Below the pieces are notes generated by a model. The model worked only from the letters and a program-made list of their open reading frames with translations. It was not told the DNA's origin and made no database searches. From Persicaria tinctoria (taxonomy: Eukaryota > Streptophyta > Magnoliopsida > Caryophyllales > Polygonaceae), in contig JBANSL010000002.1 of assembly GCA_037127255.1 (NCBI GenBank), forward strand, positions 95,696,519 through 95,760,518: 64,000 bases of DNA. Reading direction: 5' to 3'. The translations under genes and the position numbers were made by a program. Shown piece by piece: positions 10,539-21,200 of this stretch (positions are counted from its first letter, which is position 1; the number at the start of each line of letters is the position of its first letter).

Positions 10539-10969
10539 ATGGGTCGACCGGAGCCCTGCGTTCTCTTCGCTCAAACCTTCGTACATCCTCAATTGGACGA
10601 ATACGTCGACCAGGTCCCTTTCTCTTTCTCCTTAACTTCTGTTAATTGCAATGAAGTTCCACTTTTGCTTTTGAATTCGTGACACTGCAGGAAATTGATA
10701 CTTTAGGGCAGTTCGATTTTCTCTGCCGCTACAATGGAATTATTTTTTCCCGTGGCGTTCATTTTGATTAGGGTTTGCTATTTGAGGTTTAGAGTAATTA
10801 GTTGTTAAAAGCATTGCTTAGGGTTTGACATATCTTGGTTTTGCCTGATGCTGCTTTTCCCCCCTCTTCCTATAATTTAGGTTATATTTGCCGAGCTTGT
10901 TGTCATTACTGCATGTGAATTTCTGAAGCAGAATGGCCCGTCTGCTTCATCAGCTATCACACTCCTTGG
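10539..10969 (+). pseudogene. VIR: VIRILIZER (m6A methyltransferase complex subunit) 5' fragment: first two coding exons only
   Basis: VIRILIZER is the large scaffold subunit of the plant m6A RNA methyltransferase complex (with MTA, MTB and FIP37) and is normally about 2,100 residues. Exon 1 (10539-10613) encodes MGRPEPCVLFAQTFVHPQLD and EYVDQ, then a GT donor. Exon 2 (10881-10969) follows a TTTAG acceptor and encodes VIFAELVVITACEFLKQNG plus PSASSAITLLG, ending in phase 2 before GTATGT. These match my memory of the VIR N-terminus closely. Both exons are open, but no exon 3 (expected to start near ATSPPSFALEVFV) was seen anywhere in the window, so the gene is truncated. An intron-bearing piece argues against a retrocopy; transposon capture or a broken segmental duplication is more likely. 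Confidence 0.75.
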
Positions 10970-13900
10970 GTATGTTAGCTCCATCCTTGTTCTCCCTCTA
11001 TGTTGCTCGACACATTCAGTCTGTTTTCTCCAGGTGAAGGAATTATGTTATGATTTCAATTCATACAATTTCTCTACTTTTTTAGTTTCCTGTAGTTGTT
11101 TGGATTTTTTCTTATCGAAATCATTAAACAGTTGAAACCCAAATCCGATTGACGATGTTGATTCCTTCAAAGAATGTATTAATATGTTGTGATTTATTGT
11201 ACAAGTCTGCAAAACTCAATGAATCATGTTTTTTAATTTGGTATTTGATATGAATGTTAAAAATAGTAGATTTAGTGTACACCCTGATAAACCAAACGGT
11301 AAACCGTTTCCTTTGTTCTTGTTGAGTGATTATGAGCCCTTCCTCTAGCTTCTTTCAGATAATTTCGAAATATATACATGTGAGTTGATAATGCACTCAA
11401 GGTGTTTGTTAAAATGTCTGAGAAAGATTATCGCCAAATTTTCAATCAGTGCTTGTTTAGAATAGGTTTAATTGTTTTTCATGTTAGCTTTCTTTATAAT
11501 TGTAATTGTAATTGGTGTTTTTCATGTTAGTAATTCATCTAGCTACCTTGTCTTGCATGAATCTAAAAGACCCCTAATGTCTTTGGTCAAAAAATTATAC
11601 CTATATTTGAACATAAGAGGTACTGATTTCAATTTGTGGTAGTTAAATTTCTCCCAAGTTGTGTTCGACTTTTAGTTCAAGTTGCTTTCTCATGTGCGTA
11701 AAATAAACAGTTGGTATTTCAATGGTGTTATTCTAAAATTTCCAAGATTCGTGATTGCTGTAGTAATATAGAACTGGGTTTAGATTAGTTGTTTTTAATT
11801 TAATATGTTGTGACTTGGGTTTAGATTAGTTGTTTTTAACTAAATCCTGTTTTTAAGACAGTTTTTGAGTTGTAATTAAAATCAATAAATTGATAAGGAA
11901 ATGAGTAGACTTGTGGAGATTGAATTTTAATTAAAATAAAGAAATTGATAGGAAAGGGAGTAGACTTGTGGAGATTGAATTCTGAACCACCGATGAGGCA
12001 GGCAAGAAGCTAATTTTTAGTTTATGGGTAGATATCTTTATATTTCTGTTCAAAAAATGGAAAGTGCTTAGTGCGCATCAGGAACTATCCAGAGTGTTTG
12101 AATTGTAATTAAAATCAAGAAATTGATAGGGAAGTGAGTAGACTTGTGGAGATTGAATTGTAATTAAAATAAAGAAATTGATAGGGAAGGGATTAGACAT
12201 TTAGACTTGTAGAGATTGAATTTTGAACCATGGGTGAGGCTGGCAAGAAGCTAATTTTTAGTGTGTGGGTAGATCTCTTTATATTTCTATTCAAAATATG
12301 GAAAGTGCTTTGTGCACATCAGGAACTATCCAGAGTGTTCCAATTAGTGGAGAATAAAAAACAATCATACATTTGAGTTTGTGAAACAGAAATTACATTG
12401 CTTAGTGTTTGGTTAGTTCTTCTGAAGACATTTAAAAGTGAATTTGTGGCCGAATACTAACAAAAATCACAGAAATTTTTATTTGATGTATCATATCAGA
12501 TTACTTACATATGATTCAGATACTAGATTAGTGCTTACATGAGAACTATTTGGGTGATGAGGAAATATGCCAAGGCGCTGCCCACGGCAAACTTTATAGG
12601 ATAACCATATGTGCACATGTGATGAGTAATCATCATTCTCCCATTTGGATCCAACTCCATATATCAAAATGTCTTTTCCAACGATGGTTCATTAAGTCTG
12701 ATAAACTGTAACTCTATATGGTGTACTATGGTGCTAATGAACCTTTCTTTCCATGCATTTGGATTACTTTTGGAACCATTACGGTCGGTTTGTGAAAATT
12801 TTCGAATTAGTTGGTGGGTTTGAGCAACTTACCCTATATTTAATGTGTGGTTTTCAACAATTTTCAGTTATTAACGCTAACACATGGTTTTGATCAATTC
12901 ACAGTGGTCTCCTGCATTATACCCTTAGATATTTGTCTGTATCCCTTTTTTGACAGTATTAAGGCGGTTCCTTGATATATAGCTTTGATCATAGTTTGTT
13001 GAGTGCAGGGGATAGAAATCCTTGATGAGAAATCCTTCATAGCTTTATATGGCTTCTGTTTTAGGGGATAACACCCAAGGACATGCCTACCTCTTTCCTG
13101 TTTCTTCATGTATCCAATTAGTGAATTTCAATAGTTTGATCTGGTTGTTGCATGATGCTTGATAAATTTAGATTTTGGACGATGACTTCCCATTTTGAAT
13201 TTCAACCTTTTCTCGTTTATTAATGAATGCATGGACCGAGCATATTTCATGTGGCAGTTCTTTGGTTGTAGAACAACTGTTCAAACTTCAAAGTGTGTTG
13301 TTTTCTCACATGTCTTTTTACGAGTGAAAAGCTTTCTAAGCTTATTCTATGTAACTTAAATTGCAAGGTTTTTTTATGACATGCTTTAGTAAGGGCAAAA
13401 TTCTTGGTTAATAAATGGTAACTAATGTTTGAAATTGAAAATGAAGATAAAATACCTATGGCATATCCAGATATTCTTCACTAGCTAAGAGTAGGGAAGA
13501 TATATAGAGCTTATGTCTCAGGCTAGGGCAGGCATATCCCAATCATCTAATACATCCCTTGCATAATAGGGGAAGCTCTATCCTTGTGATAGAATCATAG
13601 AACTCATCACTTAGATTGTAGAATTTGAAATGTTCATCGCTAAACATAATGAATCTCATAAAGTTGGCTGGCATTTATTACAATGGGACTCACCATGAAA
13701 CTCCATCAACTGCCAGAAACATTAGTGGCACATGCCTCAAATGCAATGAAAGGATGAGATCGAGAAAAAAAAAAGAGCAGCTAAAAGAATTACTATTAGT
13801 TTTAGTAAGATATCGAATTGCATGTTCTTCATTGCTGTAACCTCTCTCTCAATTTCAGACTCAATCGGTTAGAGATCGGGAGGCATGGTTAAAGCTCGAT

Positions 13901-14776
13901 TACAACACTCCTTTGTGGTAATGCACTCTCGATGAGTTTCCTTTTCATCCTCCTTTGGTTGAGTTCTAGCACCCTAATTTTGTCCACATTATTTTTATTA
14001 AGTTGTTGTGGTTTCCTTATTTAATTTGGATTTTGTTTGTATTTCGAATTGTAGGTTCTTAATTGCTTTGGGCTTCCAATCCCTCTCAATTTTAGATCCA
14101 GTCGGTTAGAGATTAGAGGCATGGTTGGGGCTCGATTCCGACATCTTAGGTGAACATCTCTCATAATCATTGGCGGCTGAACATATTAATCTTAACCCTG
14201 CTTGGTTTATCATTACAATATCGTCTTCCTTTAACAGTGAGTCTTAATTGGGTTTTCCCCCTTTTTTCTCGAGTTTCTCTGCCTCCAATCTCTACCGGCT
14301 CAAGACTTTCTCGGCTGTTGATTTTGTTTGCAATTAGATGTTGTCACTTGGGTCCGTGTTACTTATTTATTCTATGTTCTTAAAGAAAACGTGTATGTTG
14401 AAGAGACCTAATGATTTGAAAGTCAAGCTTTCGTGTAATTAGATAGAATAATTGTCAAGTACCTTGCTTAGTGGATACCTTGGTTTGTTATACAACTATT
14501 TCCATCCAAGGTGGCCTTTTCGTCTGAAATCTATTGTTTCATGATCTGAATTTTTGTGTGTATGGTTCCCTCTCTATTTTTTTGGTAATTTAGGTTGTTG
14601 ATGCGGTGGCCCTCGACTGATCCTTGTCGAAGATACACTCATCTTGAGGTAATTTGCTTGATCACTCTTCATATTCTCTCTCAAACAGAAGCCAGAGAGA
14701 GATGGAGCAGACCCTTGTTGTTCATCCGTTTTTCACTTACTCTGTGTAAGTCACTCTTCTCCCTCACTTTAGTTTC
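10970..14776. other. Intron-like or intergenic sequence, no confirmed gene
   Basis: AT-rich, T-rich tracts resemble the introns of a decayed gene. Possible exon remnants are about 13860-13918 (after TTTCAG; TQSVRDREAWLKLDYNTPLW, then a GT) and a diverged second copy near 14092-14150 with small deletions. I cannot assign them. A diverged direct repeat lies at 11981-12350. Confidence 0.4.
11981..12350 (+). repeat. Diverged tandem duplication, period about 240 bp
   Basis: The block starting TGAACCACCGATGAGGCAGG (near 11983) recurs as TGAACCATGGGTGAGGCTGG (near 12224). Both continue with GCAAGAAGCTAATTTTTAG and end in AGGAACTATCCAGAGTGTT. The intervening AATTGTAATTAAAATCAAGA motif is also reiterated. 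No coding signal. Confidence 0.8.
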
Positions 14777-16628
14777 TGTTAACTCGGCTGGGTTCGGTGG
14801 AGTCAAGACGCTGGAGGGGGAGATCGTGTGTGCGGGCCCACATACGGGAGACTCGAACAACACATAAACCCGAACGGGGTTCCATCTCAAAACCAATTGG
14901 CAATGAGAGGAGTAGCCCACCAACCTTATATGTTGTTCAAGGATTCTCTAGATAACCGATGTGGGACAACCACATTCCAACACGCCCCCTCAAGTGCAAC
15001 GACATTTTTTAGCCAACAAGTTGCACTTGCCACATGCGCTTAAATGGGAACCAATGCCCGCGACATGCCACAAGGCCAGCCAACGACCCCACCAATCCGA
15101 AGACCGAAACTAGCCGAACCCGGCTCTGATACCATGTGAAAGTCGGCTGGGCCCGGTGGGGTCAAAGACGAGCTGGAGGGAGGTCGTGTGTGTGGGTCCA
15201 CATACGGGAGGACTCGAACAACACATAAACCCGAACGGGGTTCCATCTCAAAAACAATTGGCGATGAGAGGAGTAGCCCACCAACCTTATATGTTGTTCA
15301 TGTATTCTCTAAACTACCGATGTGGGACAACCACTATTCCAACACGCCCCCTCAAGTGCAACGGCATTTTTTAGCCAACAAGTTGCACTTGCCACATGCG
15401 CTTATATGGTAACCAATGCCCGCGACATGCCTACGGCCAGCAACCCCACCAGATAGAGCCCATGCCACAACTAGCCGAACCCGGCTCTGATACCATGTTA
15501 ACTCGGCTGGGCTCGGTGGAGTCAAGACGCTGGAGGGGGAGATCGTGTGTGCGGGCCCACATACGGGAGACTCGAACAACACATAAACCCGAACGGGGTT
15601 CCATCTCATAGCCAATTGGTTTTGAGATGGAACCCCGTTCGGGTTTATGTGTTGTTCGAGTCTCCCGTATGTGGGCCCGCACACACGACCTCCCTCCAAC
15701 TTGTCTTGACCCGCACCAGGACCAACCGAGTTTAACATGGATCGTGTGTGCGGGCCCACATACGGGAGACTCGAACAACACATAAACCCGAACGAGGTTC
15801 CATCTCAAAACCAATTGGCTATGAGAGGAGTAGCCCACCAACCTTATATGTTGTTCAAGTATTCTCTAAACTACCGATGTGGGACAACCACTATTCCAAC
15901 ATGCCCCCTCAAGTGCAATGGCATTTTTAGCCAACAAGTTGCACTTGCCACATGCGCTTATATGAGAACCAATGTCCGCGACATGCCACAAGGCCAGCCA
16001 ACGACCCCACCAATCCGAAGACCGAAACTAGCCGAACCCGGCTCTGATACCATGTTAACTCGGTTGGGCTCGGTGGAGTCAAGACGCTGGAGAGGGAGGT
16101 CTTGTGTGCGGGCCCACATACGGGAGACTCGAACAACACATAAACCCGAACGAGGTTCCATCTCAAAACCAATCTCAAAACCAATTGGCAATGAGAGGAG
16201 TAGCCCACCAACCTTATATGTTGTTCAAGGATTCTCTAGATAACCGATGTGGGACAACCACATTCCGACACGCTCAAGTGCAACGGCATTTTTTAGCCAA
16301 CAAGTTGCACTTGCCACATGCGCTTAAATGGGAACCAATGCCCGCGACATGCCACAAGGCCAGCCAACGACCCCACCAATCCGAAGACCGAAACTAGCCG
16401 GACCCGGCTCTGATACCATGTGAAAGTCGGCTGGGCCCGGTGGGGTCAAAGACGAGCTGGAGGGAGGTCGTGTGTGTGGGCCCACATACGGGAGGACTCG
16501 AAAAACACATAAACCCGAACGGGGTTCCATCTCAAAACCAATTGGCGATGAGAGGAGTAGCCCACCAATCTTATATGTTGTTCAAGTATTCTCTAAACTA
16601 CCGATGTGGGACAACCACTATTCCAACA
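14777..16628 (-). mobile_element. TRIM retroelement array: about six LTRs and five internal segments
   Basis: Read on the minus strand, ~210-bp LTRs run from TGTTGGAATAGTGG to TTAACA or TTCACA. Each is followed directly by TGGTATCAGAGCCGGG, a primer-binding site complementary to initiator tRNA-Met, then ~150 bp of internal sequence ending in a purine tract (CTTGAGGGGGCG) and the next LTR. LTR blocks are about 14777-14982, 15135-15344, 15496-15622 (partial), 15738-15901, 16053-16270 and 16419-16628, with an inverted LTR piece at 15623-15737. The flanks read GTTTC and ATTTC, an almost perfect 5-bp target duplication. No gag or pol is present, as in TRIM elements. Many short ORFs here are LTR translations, not genes. 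Confidence 0.88.
15544..15687. repeat. 65-bp-arm palindrome from inverted LTR pieces
   Basis: The arm 15544-15608 (CGTGTGTGCGGGCCC... to CCATCTCA) is repeated in inverted orientation at 15623-15687, with a 14-bp spacer. It arises where a partial plus-reading LTR meets an inverted LTR fragment ending in TTTAACA at 15737. Confidence 0.95.
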
Positions 16629-16633
16629 ATTTC

Positions 16634-17452
16634 AAGCTTTATTTCGAAGATGAGAATGTGCAATCTCTATATATTGAAAGTTTGTCGGCCTATATCAACA
16701 CCATTTGTAACTATAAGTAGTCCACGTCTTCTCATTGTAGTATTTCCTTCTAGGTTTGTTTGGGTGGTTTGTGATGTGTGCTTTGTCATGGCCTCTTTAT
16801 ATGTGTTTATGATTGTCCAATTATATTTTACAATTACAGTTGTGATGCAGCCATTAAGTGTGGATTCGGATTTCATTGTTGTTGTCTTCAGGAGGTTCGC
16901 TGGTATCTACTTGCGATTTGTCTGTTTGAAGTAAGTGCAGGCTTCACTGGATTAGCTAGGGTACATGACAACAGAACCTCTATTCAGATCTTGTTCTCTT
17001 TGACTCGGTTCTGGCAAGGAATGCTGATACATGGATATTCTGTTTTCGTCTCTTGCAAGGAAACTTTCGACTTCCTTTTGTATCGCCTTGAAACCATCAC
17101 TCTTTATATATGCAGCACAAGCCCAGTGATTCATGGTTAAAAATTATTCGGAACTGAACAAACCGAATTGCAGTGTACTGATAATATGTACCCGAAAACA
17201 AACAAAGTAATCGCAACCCATTTGCTAACCAAAAATCGCGTGCCATACACCTAGTAGCCTAAATATGGATGAGAAAACATATAAGGAAATATAGTATATA
17301 TTATATGCTAGAAGTATTAATCTGAAAACTCGGGGTTCTAAGTCATATACTCGTATATAATATATGTTATGTAAGCATAATATGTTAAACTTATTAATAC
17401 TTGGATAAATTAGCATAACATTACTCTTATTACACATTTATATTATATGTCT
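16634..17452. other. Unassigned region with exon-like fragments
   Basis: Directly after the TRIM a frame reads LYFEDENVQSLYIESLSAYI and NTICNYK before a TAG (to about 16720). With the TRIM removed this joins a CACTTTAG acceptor-like site at 14764-14775, so the TRIM may have landed in an exon start. A second candidate exon near 16893-16931 (EVRWYLLAICLFE) lies between TTCAG and GTAAGT. I do not recognise either. The rest is AT-rich. Confidence 0.3.
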
Positions 17453-18335
17453 TAATATTATCGTTTCGGCTATATACACCTCAAATCTCCACGTCACGTC
17501 CTTAAGGACGTGCAAGTGGAGTGAGAGTCACCCAAACCCGGACGTGCCTCTTCGTCTTCGTCTTCAGAGAAATCGAGAGAGGGAGAGCGATTGCCGGAGC
17601 TAGAGACCGAGAGAGAGAGACCGAGACCGAGAGATTCATACATACGTCAACTCCGATACCCGCCGAGTACATCCACCCGTTCTGGATGGATTTGTCATGG
17701 ACTGACATCGACGACACCCCACTTCCGTATGAGCTGTCATCTTCATACACGGCTTCCAACGATGTATGCGAGGATGAGCTGCACCCACCCTCATCAACAA
17801 GCGTCCGAAGGAAGGGGAGGCCTTGGGGGTCGAGGAATGCCTGCAGAACCAACCCGTTGCCATACGAGGAGGTAAGGGAAAGGTTTGAGAGAGAAGAAGC
17901 GCGTGCTGCTCGGCCTCGTCCACAAGCGACCTCAGCTCGACGTGGACGTGATGATGTGTTCGGAGGGTTCAACTGGGGTCGAAACAACGTTGTTCCCTTC
18001 ATGCTCGGTCATATTGAGACGGTGAGGGACACTGTTGGAGATGGTCATTGTGGCTACCGTGCTTTGGCGGCTTTGACATCACCGATCGGCGAGACTGGTT
18101 TCCCTGAACTCAAAACGTTACTATGCAATCACTTGGAGGATCACGCCGATCTGTACACCGGTTGTTATACGGGAGGGTACCCATTCCAGCAGTTCGTCGA
18201 CTACCAGAGATGGGCGGGAGTTGTGCATGGTGATAGGAGACGGTGGATAGAGCTACCCATTATGGGTTTAGTATTTGCAACGGTATATCAGATTGCTCTC
18301 GTCGTCCTAGCTTGGCATCATCCATTCACATGTCT

Positions 18336-19444
18336 AACCACAAGTACACTACAAACAGAAAAATAAAAGTCGAAGCTTCTCATAGTTGAATTGCTTCTTG
18401 CCTTGCTTCCTCCATAACCTAAATAGAAATATAAAATGAGTTCAAATGAGATTGTGGTATAAAAAAAGATTCACATTCAAAAAAGATTCACAAATACAGT
18501 AGTATACCATTCACATTAAAAAAAGATTCACATTCAAAAAAGATTCACAAATACATTCACAAATACAATAGTATACCATTCACATTAAACAAAAATTTCA
18601 CATTCAAAAATAGACCTGTGTGATTGAAGGAATCAATCCAGTAGACTAGAAGGATTGAAGACAACAATAAACAAAATTCCTGTGTGATTGAAGACAATAG
18701 ACAGTAGAAGACAATAGACCTGTGTGATTGAAGACAATAGAAGGATTGAAGACAGTAGACACTAGACAGTAGACAGTCGATCACTCGAACCTCGAAGACA
18801 GTAGAAGAAGGATTGAAGATGACGAGTGACGACCTGTTCACAGTCGAAGAAGAAGGAATGAAGACAGTAGAAGACAGTAGAAGAAGAAGGAATGAAGACA
18901 GTAGAAGAAGATGACTACCTGTTCTGCTGTTCACCGTTGCCGCGCCGCCGCCTGAGTCGAGCTCGGAATGAAGACGAGTGACCTGTTCACCGTCGAAGAA
19001 GACAGTAGAATAAGAAACATACATATTGGCTATTGCGACTTGCGAGGACAGTAGAAGAAGAGTGAAGACAGTAGAAGAAGAGGACAACCTGTTCACCGTC
19101 GCCGCGCCGCCGCCGCCTGAGTCGAGCTCGGAATGAAGACGAGATACCGCCGACTGGGGCGCCGAGGAAGAAGAGATACCGCCGTCGCCGAGGAGGAGAA
19201 AGTGAGCGAGACGGCTACTCTGCGAGAGACGGCTGCAACACCAAACCCTAAAATCCCTCCTCTCATAACCCTAGGGGCATTTCTGTAAATTCAGGCATCG
19301 AGCTTCCGAGCTCGGCTCGAGCTCGGCTCGGGCTCGGTTCGAGGCCAAAAGTATGTTCAAGCTCGGCTTGTTTACCCTATACGAACGAGCCGAGCTCGAG
19401 CTTTTTCGAGCCGATCCCGAGCTTCGGCTCAGATGCCACCCCTA
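18336..19444. mobile_element. 1.1-kb insertion in the OTU gene, hAT-like right terminus
   Basis: The 9-mer CACATGTCT occurs at both borders (18327-18335 and 19445-19453), giving a clear target duplication; an 8-bp reading also fits. On the minus strand the right end starts TAGGGGTGGCATCTGAGCC with GAGCTCGGCTCG-rich subterminal repeats, typical of plant hAT-type elements. The left end (AACCACAAGTACACTAC) does not match it, so that end may be eroded or the class wrong. The interior is a GAAGACAGTAGAAGAAG-type minisatellite and noncoding. Confidence 0.6.
18600..19090. repeat. Purine-rich minisatellite
   Basis: Irregular reiteration of GACAGTAGAAGAAGAAGGAA and TGTGTGATTGAAGACAATAG units inside the insertion at 18336-19444. 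Its long minus-strand open frame is a consequence of the repeat, not a gene. Confidence 0.8.
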
Positions 19445-19982
19445 CACATGTCTCCCCATGATCTCGCCGACACCTGCTAACAATCCTCAATCAACAACTC
19501 TTGGTGTAGCCTGCATCGGAAACCAAGACCATTTTGCCGCGGTACGACTTCAAACGTCTTTTTTTTATTACCTATTCATGCTTTTCATATATATGTCAAT
19601 ACTCTAACTCTAATTTTCCGTTCTCATAGATCTGGCTGCGTCCTAACGCTCCTCTTCCGCCGCCTCCGTCAGAATGGGTCGAACATCATCATCCGAGCGT
19701 GAAAGGATGGGATGCTTCGTTTCAAGCTCAGATTGAGAGATTTCGAGCCTTACGTGTCGAGTCCGGCCGCCCTTTACTATTTTCCTAGATTGTATTCCAC
19801 AACTTTATTAAAATTATGAATGTAACCCTTTTTTTCCGTTCTTTGTAACGTTATTCGTATATTATCCGAATGAAAACCTTAACAATTATTGTTTTCTATT
19901 TAATTTGACCCTAAATTCTTTAACTCCACTAGCTAAACACTTCAATTTTATCAATTAACATTACAAAACCGGCGGAAAATCT

Positions 19983-20038
19983 AAACCCTATACCCTAAAC
20001 CCTAAACCCTAAACCTTAAACGCGAAACCCTAACTAGG
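19983..20038. repeat. Short interstitial telomere-type tract
   Basis: Several AAACCCTA units, some degenerate (AAACCTTA, AAACGCGA), form about 55 bp near the right end of the Mutator-like element. Confidence 0.85.
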
Positions 20039-20198
20039 GTTTGCACGTCCTTAACAACTTGCAAGTATTGCAAGTCATTGCTAGTGGACGTGCACAGTCC
20101 CAGACTTGCACGTCCTTAACAACGTGCAAGCACGTCCTTAAAGACGTGCAAATCCTTAATCCGGATTTGCGGTGTATATAGTGATACCCTAATATTAT

Positions 20199-20817
20199 TC
20201 TGTTATATTTGTATGATTGTATGCAACTGGACCGAACAAGCCCAAATAAGGTAAGAGAGAGAAAGAGAGAGAAGTCCAAGCGGTACAACCTAGGGTTTCC
20301 TCCTACGGGCTTGTCCACGATCGACGACAAAGATCTTCGATCCAAGGCGTATCCTTCTTCAAAGGACCTTGGATTTGAGAAAGACAATGAAAACGAAGGT
20401 CGTGAAGCACAAGTCGACGAGTTCCTTGCTCTTCCTGTAGCTTCTGGCGATAGATCTGGTCTCCGGCACCTCATCTGAGGGAGTTCTTTGTTTCTTCTCT
20501 TCTAGATCGCTTTCTGTTCTCATGTACACCTTGTATCCGTTTGTTGTGCAATCACTAACAAGAACTAGTGGATTCGGGACTGAGTCTCTCCCAGTTGAGA
20601 CTCCGCAGATGTAGAGATTTGTCTTGAACCACGTAAATATTTCACTTGTGTTCTTGTTTTAGTTTTTTGGTTCTGGTTTCTTGCTTGCATTTGAGATCAC
20701 ATATCTTTTTATTGTCATAGCAAAAATTGTTCACATGGATTAATAATTTAATTATAGAAAGCATATTGGAATTCACACATTCAAAGGGAGTATAAAAACC
20801 AGCAAAGAACACATTCA
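20199..20817. other. Possible LTR remnant
   Basis: Begins TGTTATATTTGTATGATTG and includes a TCTCTCCCAGTTGAGACTC / TTGTCTTGAACCACGTAAAT style sequence seen in the transcribed part of plant LTRs. No second LTR, primer site or target duplication was found. A short ORF at 20209-20478 is not recognised. Confidence 0.3.
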
Positions 20818-21200
20818 AAAACGAAGAATCCCACCGATATATAGGTCAAGCACACACAAACAATGGAAAAGAACAATGAAATTGAACTTAAAATTCAAAA
20901 TCCACCGATCCAAGGCGGACCTACAAAGCTAGGGTTAATTTGACGCACTGGTTGAAGATCAAAGATCGACGCCGAGGTAAGGAAGACGACAAGTGTTTGA
21001 TGAGGTGATTTTTACCCAACCAAACGAGCCCAAAATTAAAATGTTCAATACCAAAGTTTATTTAAATATTCGTGTCTAAGGGCAATCCTTACACTAGTAC
21101 AATTGAAAGACGGAGGGCAGCAACTGCCTGCAGAGCTTTAGACCGTGTTACCTTCAAATAAAGGTTTTTATTAAAAAAAAAACATGCTTCATTAATAATA

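Larger units (their letters stand above)
17686..19788 (+). pseudogene. OTU-like cysteine protease gene, split by an insertion
   Basis: OTU proteases cleave ubiquitin-type conjugates; in plants such domains also occur at the C-terminus of proteins encoded by some Mutator-like elements. The first ATG in frame is at 17686, although the frame is open from before 17521. A basic linker containing RRKGRPWGSRN precedes the OTU core: VRDTVGDGHCGYRALAAL holds the predicted catalytic Asp and Cys. The frame runs to HHPFTCL at 18335 and is then broken by foreign DNA (18336-19444). It resumes with PMISPTPANNPQSTTLGVAC and GNQDHFAA, in which the His is the predicted catalytic residue. A GT-AG intron (19542-19629) leads to IWLRPNAPLPPPPSEWVEHH and a stop at 19786-19788. 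Without the insertion the frame would be continuous. N-terminal transposase domains are absent. Confidence 0.75.
17462..20189. mobile_element. Mutator-like element carrying an OTU-protease-like gene
   Basis: The ends share an inverted motif: left CTATATACACCTCAAATC and, on the minus strand at the right, CTATATACACCGCAAATC. Both are flanked by the 9-mer TAATATTAT (17453-17461 and 20190-20198), the Mutator-type duplication length. Subterminal repeats of CACGTCCTTAAGGACGTGC type occur at both ends (17490-17520 and 20045-20155). The cargo is an OTU-domain gene on the plus strand; no transposase domain is seen. A 1.1-kb insertion splits the cargo. The outermost ~8 bp of the two ends match poorly, so the exact boundary is less sure than the motif and duplication. 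Confidence 0.72.

Noticed and set aside
15352..16397. Multiple overlapping ORFs of 60-170 codons on both strands
   Set aside because: They are translations of TRIM LTR and internal repeats; the same peptides recur in each unit and none resembles a protein family.
14777..16628. Cassandra-type TRIM with a 5S rRNA promoter
   Set aside because: The LTR shares a CCCACATCGG motif with several TRIM families, but I could not find a 5S-like core in it.
18557..19096. 179-codon minus-strand ORF
   Set aside because: It comes from the GAAGACAGTAGAAGAAG minisatellite inside an insertion; Ser/Leu-rich repetition without domain features.
20199..20700. Solo Copia LTR
   Set aside because: LTR-like words are present, but there are no defined ends, partner LTR or target duplication; kept only as a low-confidence region.
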